DNA from: Bacteroidia bacterium
GTDB taxonomy: Bacteria; Bacteroidota; Bacteroidia; J057; JADKCL01
DNA length: 28,307 bases
Reading direction: 5' to 3'
Assembly (NCBI GenBank): GCA_020635905.1
Contig: JACJYV010000014.1
Location: forward strand, 1 to 28,307
Part shown: piece after piece, positions 1 through 8,309 of the stretch
Layout of the letters: every line of letters begins with the position of its first letter
Position numbering within the stretch: position 1 is the stretch's first letter
Translations under genes and position numbers: made by a program
Notes under the pieces: model-generated
Database searches by the model: none
What the model saw: the letters and a program-made list of their open reading frames with translations, nothing else
What the model was told of the DNA's origin: nothing

Positions 1-59
1 CCAAATTGCGTCAAGCAACAATTCCTCTCCCTAAAATCACACTCCCCGCAGAAACCCTC

Positions 60-124
60 GCGGCCGGGCTTCAGCCCAAAAGCCGCCCATAAAGACCATT
101 CAATTCGGGGGGGCTTTAGCCCCC
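60..124. repeat. Two REP-like hairpins upstream of the metalloprotease gene
   Basis: Two GC-rich inverted repeats lie in the otherwise gene-free first 154 bases. The first (60-86) is nested: GCGGC pairs with GCCGC around an inner GGGCTTCAGCCC stem. The second (109-124) is GGGGGCTTTAGCCCCC. Both share a GGGCTT/TAGCCC-like core, which suggests two copies of one short interspersed element. The second is followed by only a short A-rich stretch, so on the + strand it is not a standard intrinsic terminator. It could end a transcript arriving from outside the window. No gene is supported in 1-154, although one + frame stays open from base 1. Confidence 0.5.
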
Positions 125-154
125 TCTCAACAAAAAAATCACTAAATTCACCTG

Positions 155-2284
155 ATGAAAAAATTATTGCTTCTTTGCCTCACCAGCTTGCTCCTTTTGA
201 GCGCAAATGCCCAATCCTCCCAGGGCATTCAACGCTGTTACGCAGACCAAAAACTTCAGGAACACCTGCAATTATTTCCTGAAATACGCGAAACAATGGA
301 AGCCCACGAGTTGGAATACCAACGCCTGCTGAACGAAGGCAAACTGCAAAATACCCAACGTGCGGTCAGGATCATCCCGGTCGTAGTACACATCATCCAG
401 CAGAATGCCAATGAGGAAATCTCTGATGCCCGCGTGCAAACCCAGATCGACGTGCTCAACGAGGATTTCCGCAAAATAGCCGGCACGCCTGGCTTTGGCG
501 CAGGAGTGGATTACGAAATCGAATTTTGCCTGGCCAAAATTGATCCCAAAGGCTGCCCCACCACGGGCATCAACCGCCTCATCCACGCCGGCCTTTCCTC
601 CCACAACATGGACGACGAATTCCAATTGAAATCCCTCATTCAGTGGGAACCCACTTCCTACCTGAATATGTGGGTGCCCCGCAACATTCAGGACGGTATT
701 TTGGGCTATGCCACCTTTCCCACCAGCCTGGCTGCTGCTCCCTTCCTGGATGGAGTAGTGCTCAACGGGGTCTATTTTGGACGGGGAGAAGGCACTCCCC
801 TCACTTCTTACAATCTTGGCCGCACTGCCACCCACGAAGTCGGTCATTGGGTGGGACTCTATCATACCTTCGAAGGAGGTTGTGTCGGCACCACTGCCAA
901 CAATTGCGCAACCCAGGGCGACCGGGTCTGCGACACACCTCCCACCGCGGATGCAAATTACGGCTGTCCCAACCCCCAAAACACCTGCACGGAAACCCCC
1001 ACCGACCTGCCCGACCAGACCCGCAATTACATGGACTACGTCAACGATGCCTGCATGGACATGTTTACCCAGGGTCAGAAAGACCGCACCGAGTCATTTT
1101 TCATGAATCAGCGATCCAAAATCTGGTCGGCAGCCAACCTTTCTGCCACAGGTTGCGATGGCACGGTATCACCAGGTTGCGTCCCCACGGCCGATTTTCA
1201 GGCTGATCTGGTCAGTGCCTGCCTGGATGCAACCATCAATTTTTCAGACCTGAGCACAGGATTGCCCACTTCCTGGGAATGGTCCTTCCCGGGCGGCACG
1301 CCTTCCACCTCCACAAACCAGAATCCCACCATAACCTATGCTGAAGCTGGATTATTTCCCGTGACCCTGAAAGTAACCAACAGCCTGGGCAACCATTCCA
1401 AAACCCGCAACGGCTATATTTTTGTGATGGACGGCGACCCAACTCCAATTACAGAGAGTTTTGAGAGCATCCTTTATTACCCACTTGGATGGACCACCTA
1501 CGATGAAGATGGCCTGGGTACCTGGGAACTGACCAATAAGACGGGTAGTCAGGGTACCAAGTCCATGGTGTGCAAAAACTTCGATTTTAACGGATTGGGC
1601 AGCAAAGACCAGATCCAGTCCCAGGTGATTGACTTACGCTACACCACATCTGCCACGCTGGAATTTGACTATGCCTACAAATTATTCAATTTTTTCCGCC
1701 TCGACACTTTCCGGGTCAAAGTAACAGGGGATTGCGGCCTGACTTATAACACTGAATTTCAGGCAGGTGGGGGTGATCTCGCCACGGCCTCCGGCCTGGC
1801 GGTGGGAGCGCCATTCGTGCCCAATGCCACTCAATGGAAGACCCAAACCGTGGACCTGGCCCCCTACCTGGGCTCAGCCAATGTGCGTATTCTCTTCGAA
1901 TGCATTGGCCGCAACGGCCAGTACCTGTATTTTGACCGGGTGAATGTAACCGCGGTGGTAGATTCTTCTCTCATGCCGCCTCCCCCGGACACAAACACGG
2001 TTCCACAGCCCACTTCCTGGGAATTTACCCCGATACAGGCCCCATTTCAGGAGGAAATTTCATTTCAGTATGCCGTCCCAGCCGCAGGCACGGTAACCCT
2101 GGAAGTATTTGACCTTTGGGGAAAAAGGTTGTATTATGATACTCAGATTCCGGACTCTCCCGGAATTTTCACCTGGACCCTGCCCCAAGACCTGCAAAGC
2201 AGTCTGAAAGGCGGGATTTACATTTACCGGGCCAACTGGAAAACGGAAACCTTCAGGCGAATGTTTATCCGGGATACCCGTTGA
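155..2284 (+). CDS. Secreted M43-family (pappalysin-like) zinc metalloprotease with PKD and type A T9SS sorting domain
   Basis: 709 residues. A signal peptide covers about residues 1-20 (MKKLLLLCLTSLLLLSANAQ). The catalytic domain (about 70-325) has the metzincin zinc motif HEVGHWVGLYH at 227-237, with three His ligands and catalytic Glu228, and a Met-turn NYMDY at 291-295. Flanking Cys residues are in the M43 style. A PKD domain follows at about 346-424 (SWEWSFPGGTP). Next comes a beta-sandwich region of the cleaved-adhesin/MAM kind (about 434-600). A T9SS type A sorting domain ends the protein (about 620-709; FDLWGKRLYY, then GGIYIYR and a basic tail). The expected route is Sec export to the periplasm, then T9SS transport to the surface or medium, where it would cleave proteins or peptides. 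The substrate cannot be read from sequence. All catalytic residues are present, so it is probably active. It converges on the FMN reductase gene with a 39-base gap. Confidence 0.9.
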   Translation: MKKLLLLCLTSLLLLSANAQSSQGIQRCYADQKLQEHLQLFPEIRETMEAHELEYQRLLNEGKLQNTQRAVRIIPVVVHIIQQNANEEISDARVQTQIDVLNEDFRKIAGTPGFGAGVDYEIEFCLAKIDPKGCPTTGINRLIHAGLSSHNMDDEFQLKSLIQWEPTSYLNMWVPRNIQDGILGYATFPTSLAAAPFLDGVVLNGVYFGRGEGTPLTSYNLGRTATHEVGHWVGLYHTFEGGCVGTTANNCATQGDRVCDTPPTADANYGCPNPQNTCTETPTDLPDQTRNYMDYVNDACMDMFTQGQKDRTESFFMNQRSKIWSAANLSATGCDGTVSPGCVPTADFQADLVSACLDATINFSDLSTGLPTSWEWSFPGGTPSTSTNQNPTITYAEAGLFPVTLKVTNSLGNHSKTRNGYIFVMDGDPTPITESFESILYYPLGWTTYDEDGLGTWELTNKTGSQGTKSMVCKNFDFNGLGSKDQIQSQVIDLRYTTSATLEFDYAYKLFNFFRLDTFRVKVTGDCGLTYNTEFQAGGGDLATASGLAVGAPFVPNATQWKTQTVDLAPYLGSANVRILFECIGRNGQYLYFDRVNVTAVVDSSLMPPPPDTNTVPQPTSWEFTPIQAPFQEEISFQYAVPAAGTVTLEVFDLWGKRLYYDTQIPDSPGIFTWTLPQDLQSSLKGGIYIYRANWKTETFRRMFIRDTR

Positions 2285-2323
2285 GAAACCCAGGTCCTGC
2301 CAAAACGTTCCAGTAACGGCCTG

Positions 2324-2866
2324 TTAGGCCCGTTTGCCACGGTAAGCCAGAATCTCCTCCACCTGCTTCTGCAGGATTTCCTTCACCCCCGCGGCATTGA
2401 TCTGACCGCTTTCATCAATTTTTTCCTCAATGTGAGGCACATGTACGCGGTAGGGCAAGGTGTGGGCCCGCAGATAAGAAAGTACAGAATCCAGGTGGTC
2501 AAGGCCACGCAGGTTGCCAAACATTCCCGAAGAAAATCCCGCCAAAGCCACACCCTTGCCGGCAAAACTGTCGGGAAAGCGGCAATTATCAATGAATAAT
2601 TTCAAAATGCCGGGCAGGCTGCCATTATACTCAGGCAATATGAAAATGAAAAAATCAGCACGGTCAATTTGGTCCTGAAACGGTTTCAGGCCAGGCAGCC
2701 AGGTCTCAGGATTTTCGGGAAAATGAAAAGCAATTTCACGGGGAAGGTCTTTCAGGCGCAAAATCGTGGTTTCTTTCCCCACCGCAGCAAATGCATCCTG
2801 GTAAAAATCAGCCAGGGCATTGAAAAATACACTTTCACGGTTTGTTCCTGAAATAATTGTTATCAT
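2324..2866 (-). CDS. NADPH-dependent FMN reductase family protein (flavodoxin-like fold)
   Basis: 180 residues, the usual length for this family. The N-terminus (MITIISGTNRESV) is a beta strand followed by the phosphate-binding loop that holds the FMN phosphate. The mid-protein segment FFIFILPEYNGSLPGILKLF contains the PEYNGS-type isoalloxazine-binding loop that marks NAD(P)H-dependent FMN reductases. GFSSGMFGNLRG corresponds to the later conserved loop. The family passes electrons from NAD(P)H via FMN to quinones, azo compounds, chromate or flavin; the real substrate here is unknown. It is cytoplasmic, with no signal peptide. The ATG at 2866 begins exactly at the first beta strand. It is transcribed divergently from the UPF0173 hydrolase, with about 104 bases between starts that must hold both promoters. 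No clear -33/-7 pair could be fixed. Confidence 0.85.
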   Translation of the reverse strand: MITIISGTNRESVFFNALADFYQDAFAAVGKETTILRLKDLPREIAFHFPENPETWLPGLKPFQDQIDRADFFIFILPEYNGSLPGILKLFIDNCRFPDSFAGKGVALAGFSSGMFGNLRGLDHLDSVLSYLRAHTLPYRVHVPHIEEKIDESGQINAAGVKEILQKQVEEILAYRGKRA

Positions 2867-2970
2867 GCTGATGCTATTACCCCAAAGCTTGCTTTTTGTT
2901 TTAGGTTCAGGCCAAAATTAAATAAATTTATTCCATTCTTGTTTCATTGACCCTTAATTACTCAATTCTC

Positions 2971-3651
2971 ATGAAAATAACCTTCTACGGTCACTCCTCT
3001 TTCAGCGTGAAAACGGGAGAAACCATCCTCCTGTTCGATCCCTTCATTTCGGCCAATCCCAAAGCGGCTCACATCGACATCAATAAGCTGGAAGCGGATT
3101 ATATCCTGCTCAGCCACGCCCACCAGGACCACATTCTCGATGCCATGGCAATTGCCAAACGGACGGGAGCCACCATCGTTTCCAATTATGAAATCACCAC
3201 CTGGTACGAAAAGCAGGGGCATAAAAAGACCCATCCCCTGAACCACGGGGGCAGCTGGAATTTTGATTTTGGGCGGGTAAAATATGTGAATGCCATTCAC
3301 ACCAGCAGCTTTCCTGACGGCTCCTATGGCGGAAATCCCGGAGGATTCATTGTCTTTCTGAAAGAAGGCAAGACCTTTTACTACTCGGGTGATACGGCGC
3401 TGACCATGGACATGAAGTTGTATGCAGATGACCAGCCCGGGCTGGCTATCTTGCCTATTGGAGATAATTTCACCATGGGGGTGGCAGATGCGGTAAAATG
3501 TGCTGACATGGTAAATGTGAAGGAAGTGATGGGCGTACACTATGATACTTTCGGCTATATCATGGTGGACCATGCTGACGCCAAAGCCAAATTTGCGGCC
3601 GCAGGAAAGAATCTGCACCTGCCCGGAATTGGGGAAAGTCTCGAATTCTGA
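2971..3651 (+). CDS. Metal-dependent hydrolase, UPF0173 family (metallo-beta-lactamase fold)
   Basis: 226 residues from the ATG at 2971, which matches UPF0173 length. An in-frame TTG at 2947 would add eight residues (MTLNYSIL) before the conserved MKITFYGHSSF start, so the ATG is preferred. The metal-binding motif HAHQDH (residues 49-54, HxHxDH) is intact. FYYSGDTAL supplies the bridging Asp, and a late GVHYDTF gives a further His. Members are cytoplasmic hydrolases of the metallo-beta-lactamase superfamily, often annotated as L-ascorbate-6-phosphate-lactonase-like; the physiological substrate is generally unknown. The gene is followed by a strong hairpin terminator shared with the convergent trxA. 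Confidence 0.88.
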   Translation: MKITFYGHSSFSVKTGETILLFDPFISANPKAAHIDINKLEADYILLSHAHQDHILDAMAIAKRTGATIVSNYEITTWYEKQGHKKTHPLNHGGSWNFDFGRVKYVNAIHTSSFPDGSYGGNPGGFIVFLKEGKTFYYSGDTALTMDMKLYADDQPGLAILPIGDNFTMGVADAVKCADMVNVKEVMGVHYDTFGYIMVDHADAKAKFAAAGKNLHLPGIGESLEF

Positions 3652-3667
3652 GAAAATTTTCCCCACG

Positions 3668-3703
3668 AAAAAGCCCTCCAGGACGTGTCCTGGAGGGCTT
3701 TTT
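3668..3703. terminator. Bidirectional intrinsic terminator between the UPF0173 gene and trxA
   Basis: A perfect inverted repeat with 17-base arms (left 3668-3684, right 3687-3703) is built on GCCCTCCAGGAC / GTCCTGGAGGGC. It is bounded by AAAAA on the left and TTTTT on the right. Because A and T tracts flank the GC stem symmetrically, the hairpin gives a U-tract when read from either strand. It lies 17 bases after the hydrolase stop and 22 bases beyond the trxA stop, so it serves both convergent genes. The loop would be about four bases once the innermost pair opens. Confidence 0.9.
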
Positions 3704-3724
3704 ATATGAACAACTGGCTGAGGT

Positions 3725-4051
3725 TCAGGAAACCTTGGCCATGATGGCTTTCAATTTGTCTTCGAGCACGTTTTTGGGAACTGCACCCACCACTTTGTCC
3801 ACGATCTCACCGTTTTGCAGGAAGAGAACGGTTGGGATATTTCGTACCTTGTATTTGAAGGAAGCTTCAGGGTTATTGTCCACATCCAGCTTGCCAATCA
3901 CGGCTTTGCCGGCATACTCATTGGAAAGAGCTTCAATGGAAGGCGCAATCATTTTGCAGGGTCCACACCATACTGCCCAAAAGTCGATCACTACGGGGAG
4001 ATCAGTGTTGGTGACTTGCTCAAAATTCTGATCTGTGATTTCTATTGCCAT
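3725..4051 (-). CDS. trxA: Thioredoxin
   Basis: 108 residues, the standard thioredoxin length. The active-site motif WCGPCK is at residues 28-33 (Cys29 and Cys32), after the conserved FWAVW strand. The cis-proline loop NIPT (Pro73) and the late GAVPK loop are in place. It is a cytoplasmic disulfide reductase that donates electrons to ribonucleotide reductase, methionine sulfoxide reductase and similar targets, and is itself reduced by thioredoxin reductase (not in this window). There is no signal peptide, so it is not one of the secreted TlpA-like thioredoxins common in this phylum. It lies 27 bases downstream of the dnaE stop on the same strand, so it may be co-transcribed or have its own promoter in the AT-rich gap. 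Transcription ends at the 3668-3703 hairpin. Confidence 0.95.
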   Translation of the reverse strand: MAIEITDQNFEQVTNTDLPVVIDFWAVWCGPCKMIAPSIEALSNEYAGKAVIGKLDVDNNPEASFKYKVRNIPTVLFLQNGEIVDKVVGAVPKNVLEDKLKAIMAKVS

Positions 4052-4078
4052 TGTTTTATATTTTAAAGGAATGGTAAA

Positions 4079-7000
4079 TTACAAAGTTTCTAACGAACAT
4101 TTGATGTTAAATGTTTCGAGGCTCTGAATCAGCTGATGACCTGGCATAACCCTTACGGTGCGGCTGCCCAGCAAAATCCCCCCAGGCACTTCCCGGTCCA
4201 CGATTTTGAACTCGACTGAGGTATTTCCTTTGTGGTCCAGAAAAAGTGTATCCAGCTTTTCGATCAGGTCTTCGCGGATACTTTCCAGGGGAATTTTCAA
4301 ACAGAGTTTGGAACTGATGGTGGCAAACACGTCCTCCAGAAATTTCACATCCCCGATTTTGAGTTCGAATACGTTGGGATCTCTCCAGGAGGCGCGGTAA
4401 TTGCCCGACACGTACAGCATACTGTTGATGCCTGCGTAGCCATTGAATTTGGCAAAATCATCGTTGAAAAGGGCGATTTCCATGGCTCCAGAGAAATCTT
4501 CCAGGGTAAAAATGGAATACTTGGCACCCTTCTTGGTCATACCCTGGCGGTATTTGGTTACCACCCCGGCCAGTTTGACCTCCTTGCCCTGCATGCGCTC
4601 AATGTTGGCAATCGAGGTATTGCAATAGCTTTGAATCTGCAGTTTGTAATCGTCGAGGGGGTGACCGGAAAGGAAGAAGCCAATCACATCCTTCTCGAAA
4701 TTGAGGCGATCCATGAGGGGCCATTCTTCCGCATCAGGGATGCGGGGCGGCCCGCCAAAAGCCACTTCTGTAGTCATGCCAAACAAAGAAGCCTGGGCTG
4801 ATGCCTTCTCGGCCTGCAGTTTGTTGCCAATGCTGAGGGCTTTTTCCAGCACAGTGGAGGCCCCATCCAGTTCCTGAAAGTACTGGGAACGGTTCATGAC
4901 TCCTTCCAGGGAGTCGAAGGCCCCTGCATAGGCCAGGTTTTCCAGCACTTTGCGGTTGAGCGCGCCCGAAGGCACGCGGGAAGTCAGGTCGAAAATACTT
5001 TCGTAAGGACCGTTTTTCTCCCTTTCCTCAATGATGGAGTCGCAGGCGCCGCCGCCCACGCCTTTGATGGCTTCCATGCCAAAACGAATCTGCCCCGTTT
5101 TATTGACCGAAAAAAGGCGTTTGGATTCATTCACGTCAGGCTGAAGCACCTCAATGCCCATGCGGCGACATTCCTCAATGAAAAAGGTGATCTTGGTGAT
5201 GTCGCTCACGTTGTGGGTAAGCACTGCAGCCATGTATTCGGCCGGGTAATGGGCTTTCATGTAACCCGTGCGGAAAGCAAGTACAGAATAAGCGGCCGCG
5301 TGAGACTTGTTGAAACCGTAGGAGGCAAATTTTGCCATGGTATCAAACACGTCCTCTGCATTTTTCTTCTCCACTCCATTCGCAACAGCACCTTCCACGA
5401 AGCGGGCCTTTTCCATGGCCATTACGTCGTGCTTTTTCTTACCCATGGCCCGGCGCAGCAAGTCGGCTTGTCCGAGTGAGTACTGAGCCATTTTCTGCGC
5501 CACCTGCATGATCTGTTCCTGATAGACCATGATGCCGTTGGTGTTTTGCAGAATGGGTTCCAGCATGGGGTGAGGATACTCCGTAACTTCGCGGCCGTGT
5601 TTGCGGTTGATGAAGGTGGGAATATTGTCCATCGGGCCCGGACGATACAAGGCGTTCATCGCAATCAGGTCCTCGATATTGGTGGGCTTGAGCTGCTTGA
5701 GGTACTTGCGCATGCCGTCGGACTCGAACTGGAAAGTAGCTACCGTGTCGCCCCGCTGATACAACTCGTAAGTCTTGAGATCGTCGAGGGAAATTTGTTC
5801 CGGGTCAATGACCACTCCGTGATTTTCCTTCACCAGATGCACGGCGGTTTTGATGATGGAAAGGGTTTTCAGACCCAGAAAGTCCATTTTCAGCAAGCCG
5901 CACATCTCGTTATTGGGACCATCGTACTGGGTCACAATGGCGTCGTCCTTGGCCTTTGAAATGGGAACGTAGTTCGTGACATCCTCGGGGGTAATGATCA
6001 CGGCGCAGGCGTGGACTCCAGTATGGCGGGCGGTGCCCTCCAGGGTACGCGCGAAGCGCATCATCTTCCTGATTTCAGGATTTTTATCGTCAAAAAGGGC
6101 TTCCAGTTCGTGGGCAAAATCCGGATTCTCATTGGGATCCATGGATTTTTTGAAGGTCATGCCCGGCTTTTCAGGAATGAGTTTGGCAATGCGGTTAACC
6201 TCAGCCAGGGGAATATTGAGGGTTCTGCCCACGTCGCGGAGCGCCGTTTTGGCGCCCATGGTACCGTAGGTAATGACCTGACTCACGCAATTTCGGCCAT
6301 ACTGATCCACCACGTAGTCGATTACCTCCTGGCGGCCCTCATCGTCAAAGTCGATGTCGATATCAGGGGGGCTCACCCTTTCGGGGTTGAGAAATCGTTC
6401 GAAAAGCAACTGGTAGTGAATCGGGTCCACGTCGATGATTCCCAGGGCATAGGCCACCACCGAGCCAGCCGCCGAACCCCGGCCGGGCCCCACGTACACC
6501 CCACGGTTGCGGGCCTCCGTGGTAAATGACTGCACGATAAGGAAGTAGCCCGCATAACCCATCTTTTTAATGATGTTAAGCTCGTGCTGAATTCGCTCTG
6601 AAATGTCGCTGCTCATCTCAGGATAGCGTCTTTTCGCCCGCTCCCAGACCATGGCGGCCAGGTATTCGTCCATGTCCTTGTATTGAGGTGGGACAGGGTA
6701 ATTGGGCAAAAACATTTCAGACTGAAGGGAAATATTCTCGCATTTGCTCAATACTTCAATCGTATTGGCCAGCGCCTCGGGCACATCCGCAAACAACTGC
6801 CCCATTTCATCGGGCGTCTTGAAGTAGAAGTTGGGATTGAGGTTGTTGTAATCGTCGGTAAAGCGAAAACGGTTGGGATCGCTGTAGTCTGAGGCCGTTT
6901 GCAGAGCCAGGAGCAAGTCGTGGGCCTCGCTGTCTTCCTTGTTGACGTAGTGCACGTCGTTGGTGGCAATGACAGGCACGTTGTACTTTTTGGACCAACG

Positions 7001-7564
7001 CAGGAGCACCTGGTTGCATTTTTCCATGTCGCCCAGGTTGTGGCGCTGGATTTCCACGTAGTAATCTTCGCCAAACAGGTCCAGATACCACTGGAAGAGT
7101 TTTTCCGCTTCCTCCTCCCCTTTCTCAATGATGGCGCGGTTCACTTCTGAGGCCAGACAACAGGTGGAGGCAATCAGGCCTTCTGAGTGTTTGGCCAGGG
7201 TCTCCTTGTCGATGCGCGGCTTGTAATAATAGCCGTCTGTGAAGCCGTAGGAGCAAAGTTTGACCAGGTTTTGGTAGCCTTTCTTATTCTTGGCCAGGAG
7301 AATCTGGTGGTAGCGTTTATTTTCTTTGGTCTTGACCGAAACAGGGTCGGCAGTGATGTAAAATTCGCAGCCAATGATGGCTTTGATGCCTTTTCGCTCG
7401 CAGGTGGTCACAAATTTGGGCACCCCAAACATGTTGCCGTGGTCAGTGATGGCCACGCCGGGCATTCCACAATCACAGGCTTTATCGACGAGGTCGGTAA
7501 TTTTTGCGGCTCCATCGAGGAGGCTGAACTCGGTGTGATTGTGAAGATGTACAAAATCGGGCAT
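4079..7564 (-). CDS. dnaE: DNA polymerase III subunit alpha (replicative C-family polymerase)
   Basis: 1161 residues, typical for DnaE. The N-terminal PHP domain begins HLHNHTEFSLLDG (residues 6-18), keeping the metal-binding His residues, with TDHGN and a later NDVHY. The polymerase core has GPGRGSAAGS (about 359-368) and the catalytic PDIDIDF motif (Asp401, Asp403, Asp405). LYRPGPMDNIP and YQEQIMQVAQ are family landmarks. A helix-hairpin-helix region (IRFGMEAIKGVGGGA) is followed by an OB-fold near the C-terminus (VKLAGVVTKYRQGMTKKGAKY). It copies the chromosome as part of the Pol III holoenzyme with the clamp (DnaN) and clamp loader, encoded elsewhere. The ATG at 7564 starts right before the PHP strand (MPDFVHLHNH). 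Upstream lies a G-rich tandem repeat (7663-7718). Confidence 0.97.
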   Translation of the reverse strand: MPDFVHLHNHTEFSLLDGAAKITDLVDKACDCGMPGVAITDHGNMFGVPKFVTTCERKGIKAIIGCEFYITADPVSVKTKENKRYHQILLAKNKKGYQNLVKLCSYGFTDGYYYKPRIDKETLAKHSEGLIASTCCLASEVNRAIIEKGEEEAEKLFQWYLDLFGEDYYVEIQRHNLGDMEKCNQVLLRWSKKYNVPVIATNDVHYVNKEDSEAHDLLLALQTASDYSDPNRFRFTDDYNNLNPNFYFKTPDEMGQLFADVPEALANTIEVLSKCENISLQSEMFLPNYPVPPQYKDMDEYLAAMVWERAKRRYPEMSSDISERIQHELNIIKKMGYAGYFLIVQSFTTEARNRGVYVGPGRGSAAGSVVAYALGIIDVDPIHYQLLFERFLNPERVSPPDIDIDFDDEGRQEVIDYVVDQYGRNCVSQVITYGTMGAKTALRDVGRTLNIPLAEVNRIAKLIPEKPGMTFKKSMDPNENPDFAHELEALFDDKNPEIRKMMRFARTLEGTARHTGVHACAVIITPEDVTNYVPISKAKDDAIVTQYDGPNNEMCGLLKMDFLGLKTLSIIKTAVHLVKENHGVVIDPEQISLDDLKTYELYQRGDTVATFQFESDGMRKYLKQLKPTNIEDLIAMNALYRPGPMDNIPTFINRKHGREVTEYPHPMLEPILQNTNGIMVYQEQIMQVAQKMAQYSLGQADLLRRAMGKKKHDVMAMEKARFVEGAVANGVEKKNAEDVFDTMAKFASYGFNKSHAAAYSVLAFRTGYMKAHYPAEYMAAVLTHNVSDITKITFFIEECRRMGIEVLQPDVNESKRLFSVNKTGQIRFGMEAIKGVGGGACDSIIEEREKNGPYESIFDLTSRVPSGALNRKVLENLAYAGAFDSLEGVMNRSQYFQELDGASTVLEKALSIGNKLQAEKASAQASLFGMTTEVAFGGPPRIPDAEEWPLMDRLNFEKDVIGFFLSGHPLDDYKLQIQSYCNTSIANIERMQGKEVKLAGVVTKYRQGMTKKGAKYSIFTLEDFSGAMEIALFNDDFAKFNGYAGINSMLYVSGNYRASWRDPNVFELKIGDVKFLEDVFATISSKLCLKIPLESIREDLIEKLDTLFLDHKGNTSVEFKIVDREVPGGILLGSRTVRVMPGHQLIQSLETFNIKCSLETL

Positions 7565-7662
7565 AGCTGCGGGTTATCAAATTGGCCTTTAAAGTTAGGG
7601 GAAAGGACAGGCGGAATTTGAATTGGTTTTTCCACAGGGTGTGCGTGGAGGAAGGGTTTAGA

Positions 7663-7718
7663 AGGACGGGGTTGGGAGGACGGGTGCGGGAGGACGGGGT
7701 TGGGGGGACGGGTGCGGG
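7663..7718 (+). repeat. G-rich 14-bp tandem repeat (four units), potential G-quadruplex
   Basis: Four 14-base units in a row alternate two forms: AGGACGGGGTTGGG, AGGACGGGTGCGGG, AGGACGGGGTTGGG, GGGACGGGTGCGGG. As 28-base units the array is two copies with one difference (A to G at 7705). The + strand satisfies the canonical pattern of four G-runs with short loops (GGGG-TT-GGG-AGGAC-GGG-TGC-GGG) more than once. It sits about 100 bases upstream of the dnaE ATG and about 87 bases past the antitoxin stop. Transcripts of those genes would carry the C-rich complement, so any effect would act on DNA rather than on their RNA. No gene is supported in 7565-7804. Confidence 0.75.
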
Positions 7719-7804
7719 GAGAAATTTCAGGGAAAGGATTAGAAAGAGGGCGACAGGAGTAAAGAATAAAAAGGGCAGATTAGGGAGGCCTGTCGACAAT
7801 CACA

Positions 7805-8038
7805 TTAACATTCATCCAGAAAGGCGCTTAAGGATTTTTTCTTCAGTTTCCCGCTTTGGAAATTACGGGCTTCAGCAAATCCTGCCTGAAGACTCTCCTT
7901 CATGGATTTGTATTCAAAAATCGCCTTTATTTCACTTTGCAGTTTCTCCCAATCCTTGATAGAAATCAGAACTGCCTTTTTACGGCCGTTCTCATCAGTC
8001 ACAAACTGCACAGGTATTTTATCAATTGTCTTCGACAT
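7805..8038 (-). CDS. Phd/YefM-like antitoxin-type small protein (orphan)
   Basis: 77 residues. The N-terminal half (PVQFVTDENGRKKAVLISIKDWEKL) has the beta-strand / Asp-Asn-Gly turn / beta-strand / helix pattern of Phd/YefM and related antitoxins, which dimerise and bind operator DNA. The C-terminal half is charged and helical (LKKKSLSAFLDEC), as expected for a toxin-wrapping tail. No RelE/ParE, Fic/Doc or PIN toxin reading frame is visible on either side: 7565-7804 holds only the G-rich repeat, and 8039-8309 is AT-rich with no credible frame. The toxin may have been lost, or this may be a stand-alone regulator. Family assignment rests on pattern only. The ATG at 8038 lies just after an AT-rich TATATTTAA stretch on the coding strand that could be a -7 element. 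Confidence 0.6.
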   Translation of the reverse strand: MSKTIDKIPVQFVTDENGRKKAVLISIKDWEKLQSEIKAIFEYKSMKESLQAGFAEARNFQSGKLKKKSLSAFLDEC

Positions 8039-8309
8039 AATAAGTTAAATATACGGAAACTCTGCCTTTTTATGTTTCAATTTTGGATTTCAGATCATAC
8101 GAATCTCAAGCCATCTTTCACGGGAAAGAAATTTGGGGTAAAATGAACATCGCGCTTTTCCTAATGTCAGGAGAAGTATGAGGTTAGCCTCGAATTCTAT
8201 TCTTGATTTCCTTTCATCCAAAATCTAAAACGTACAAAATTATTCATATTCCCTACTTCTCCTTTCAGAATGGTTGTATATTTTCACTGTGAATCCCAAT
8301 CCTCTGCCT

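Noticed and set aside
1..154. Frame open from the first base, possibly the end of an upstream gene
   Set aside because: It runs through the REP-like hairpins and shows no protein-like pattern; it looks like chance openness.
272..979. 235-codon open frame on the - strand
   Set aside because: It is antisense to the M43 protease catalytic domain, which carries the intact zinc motif on the other strand.
7565..7804. Possible toxin partner for the antitoxin-like gene
   Set aside because: Frames here are short, Pro/Arg-rich products of the G-rich repeat and do not resemble any toxin family.
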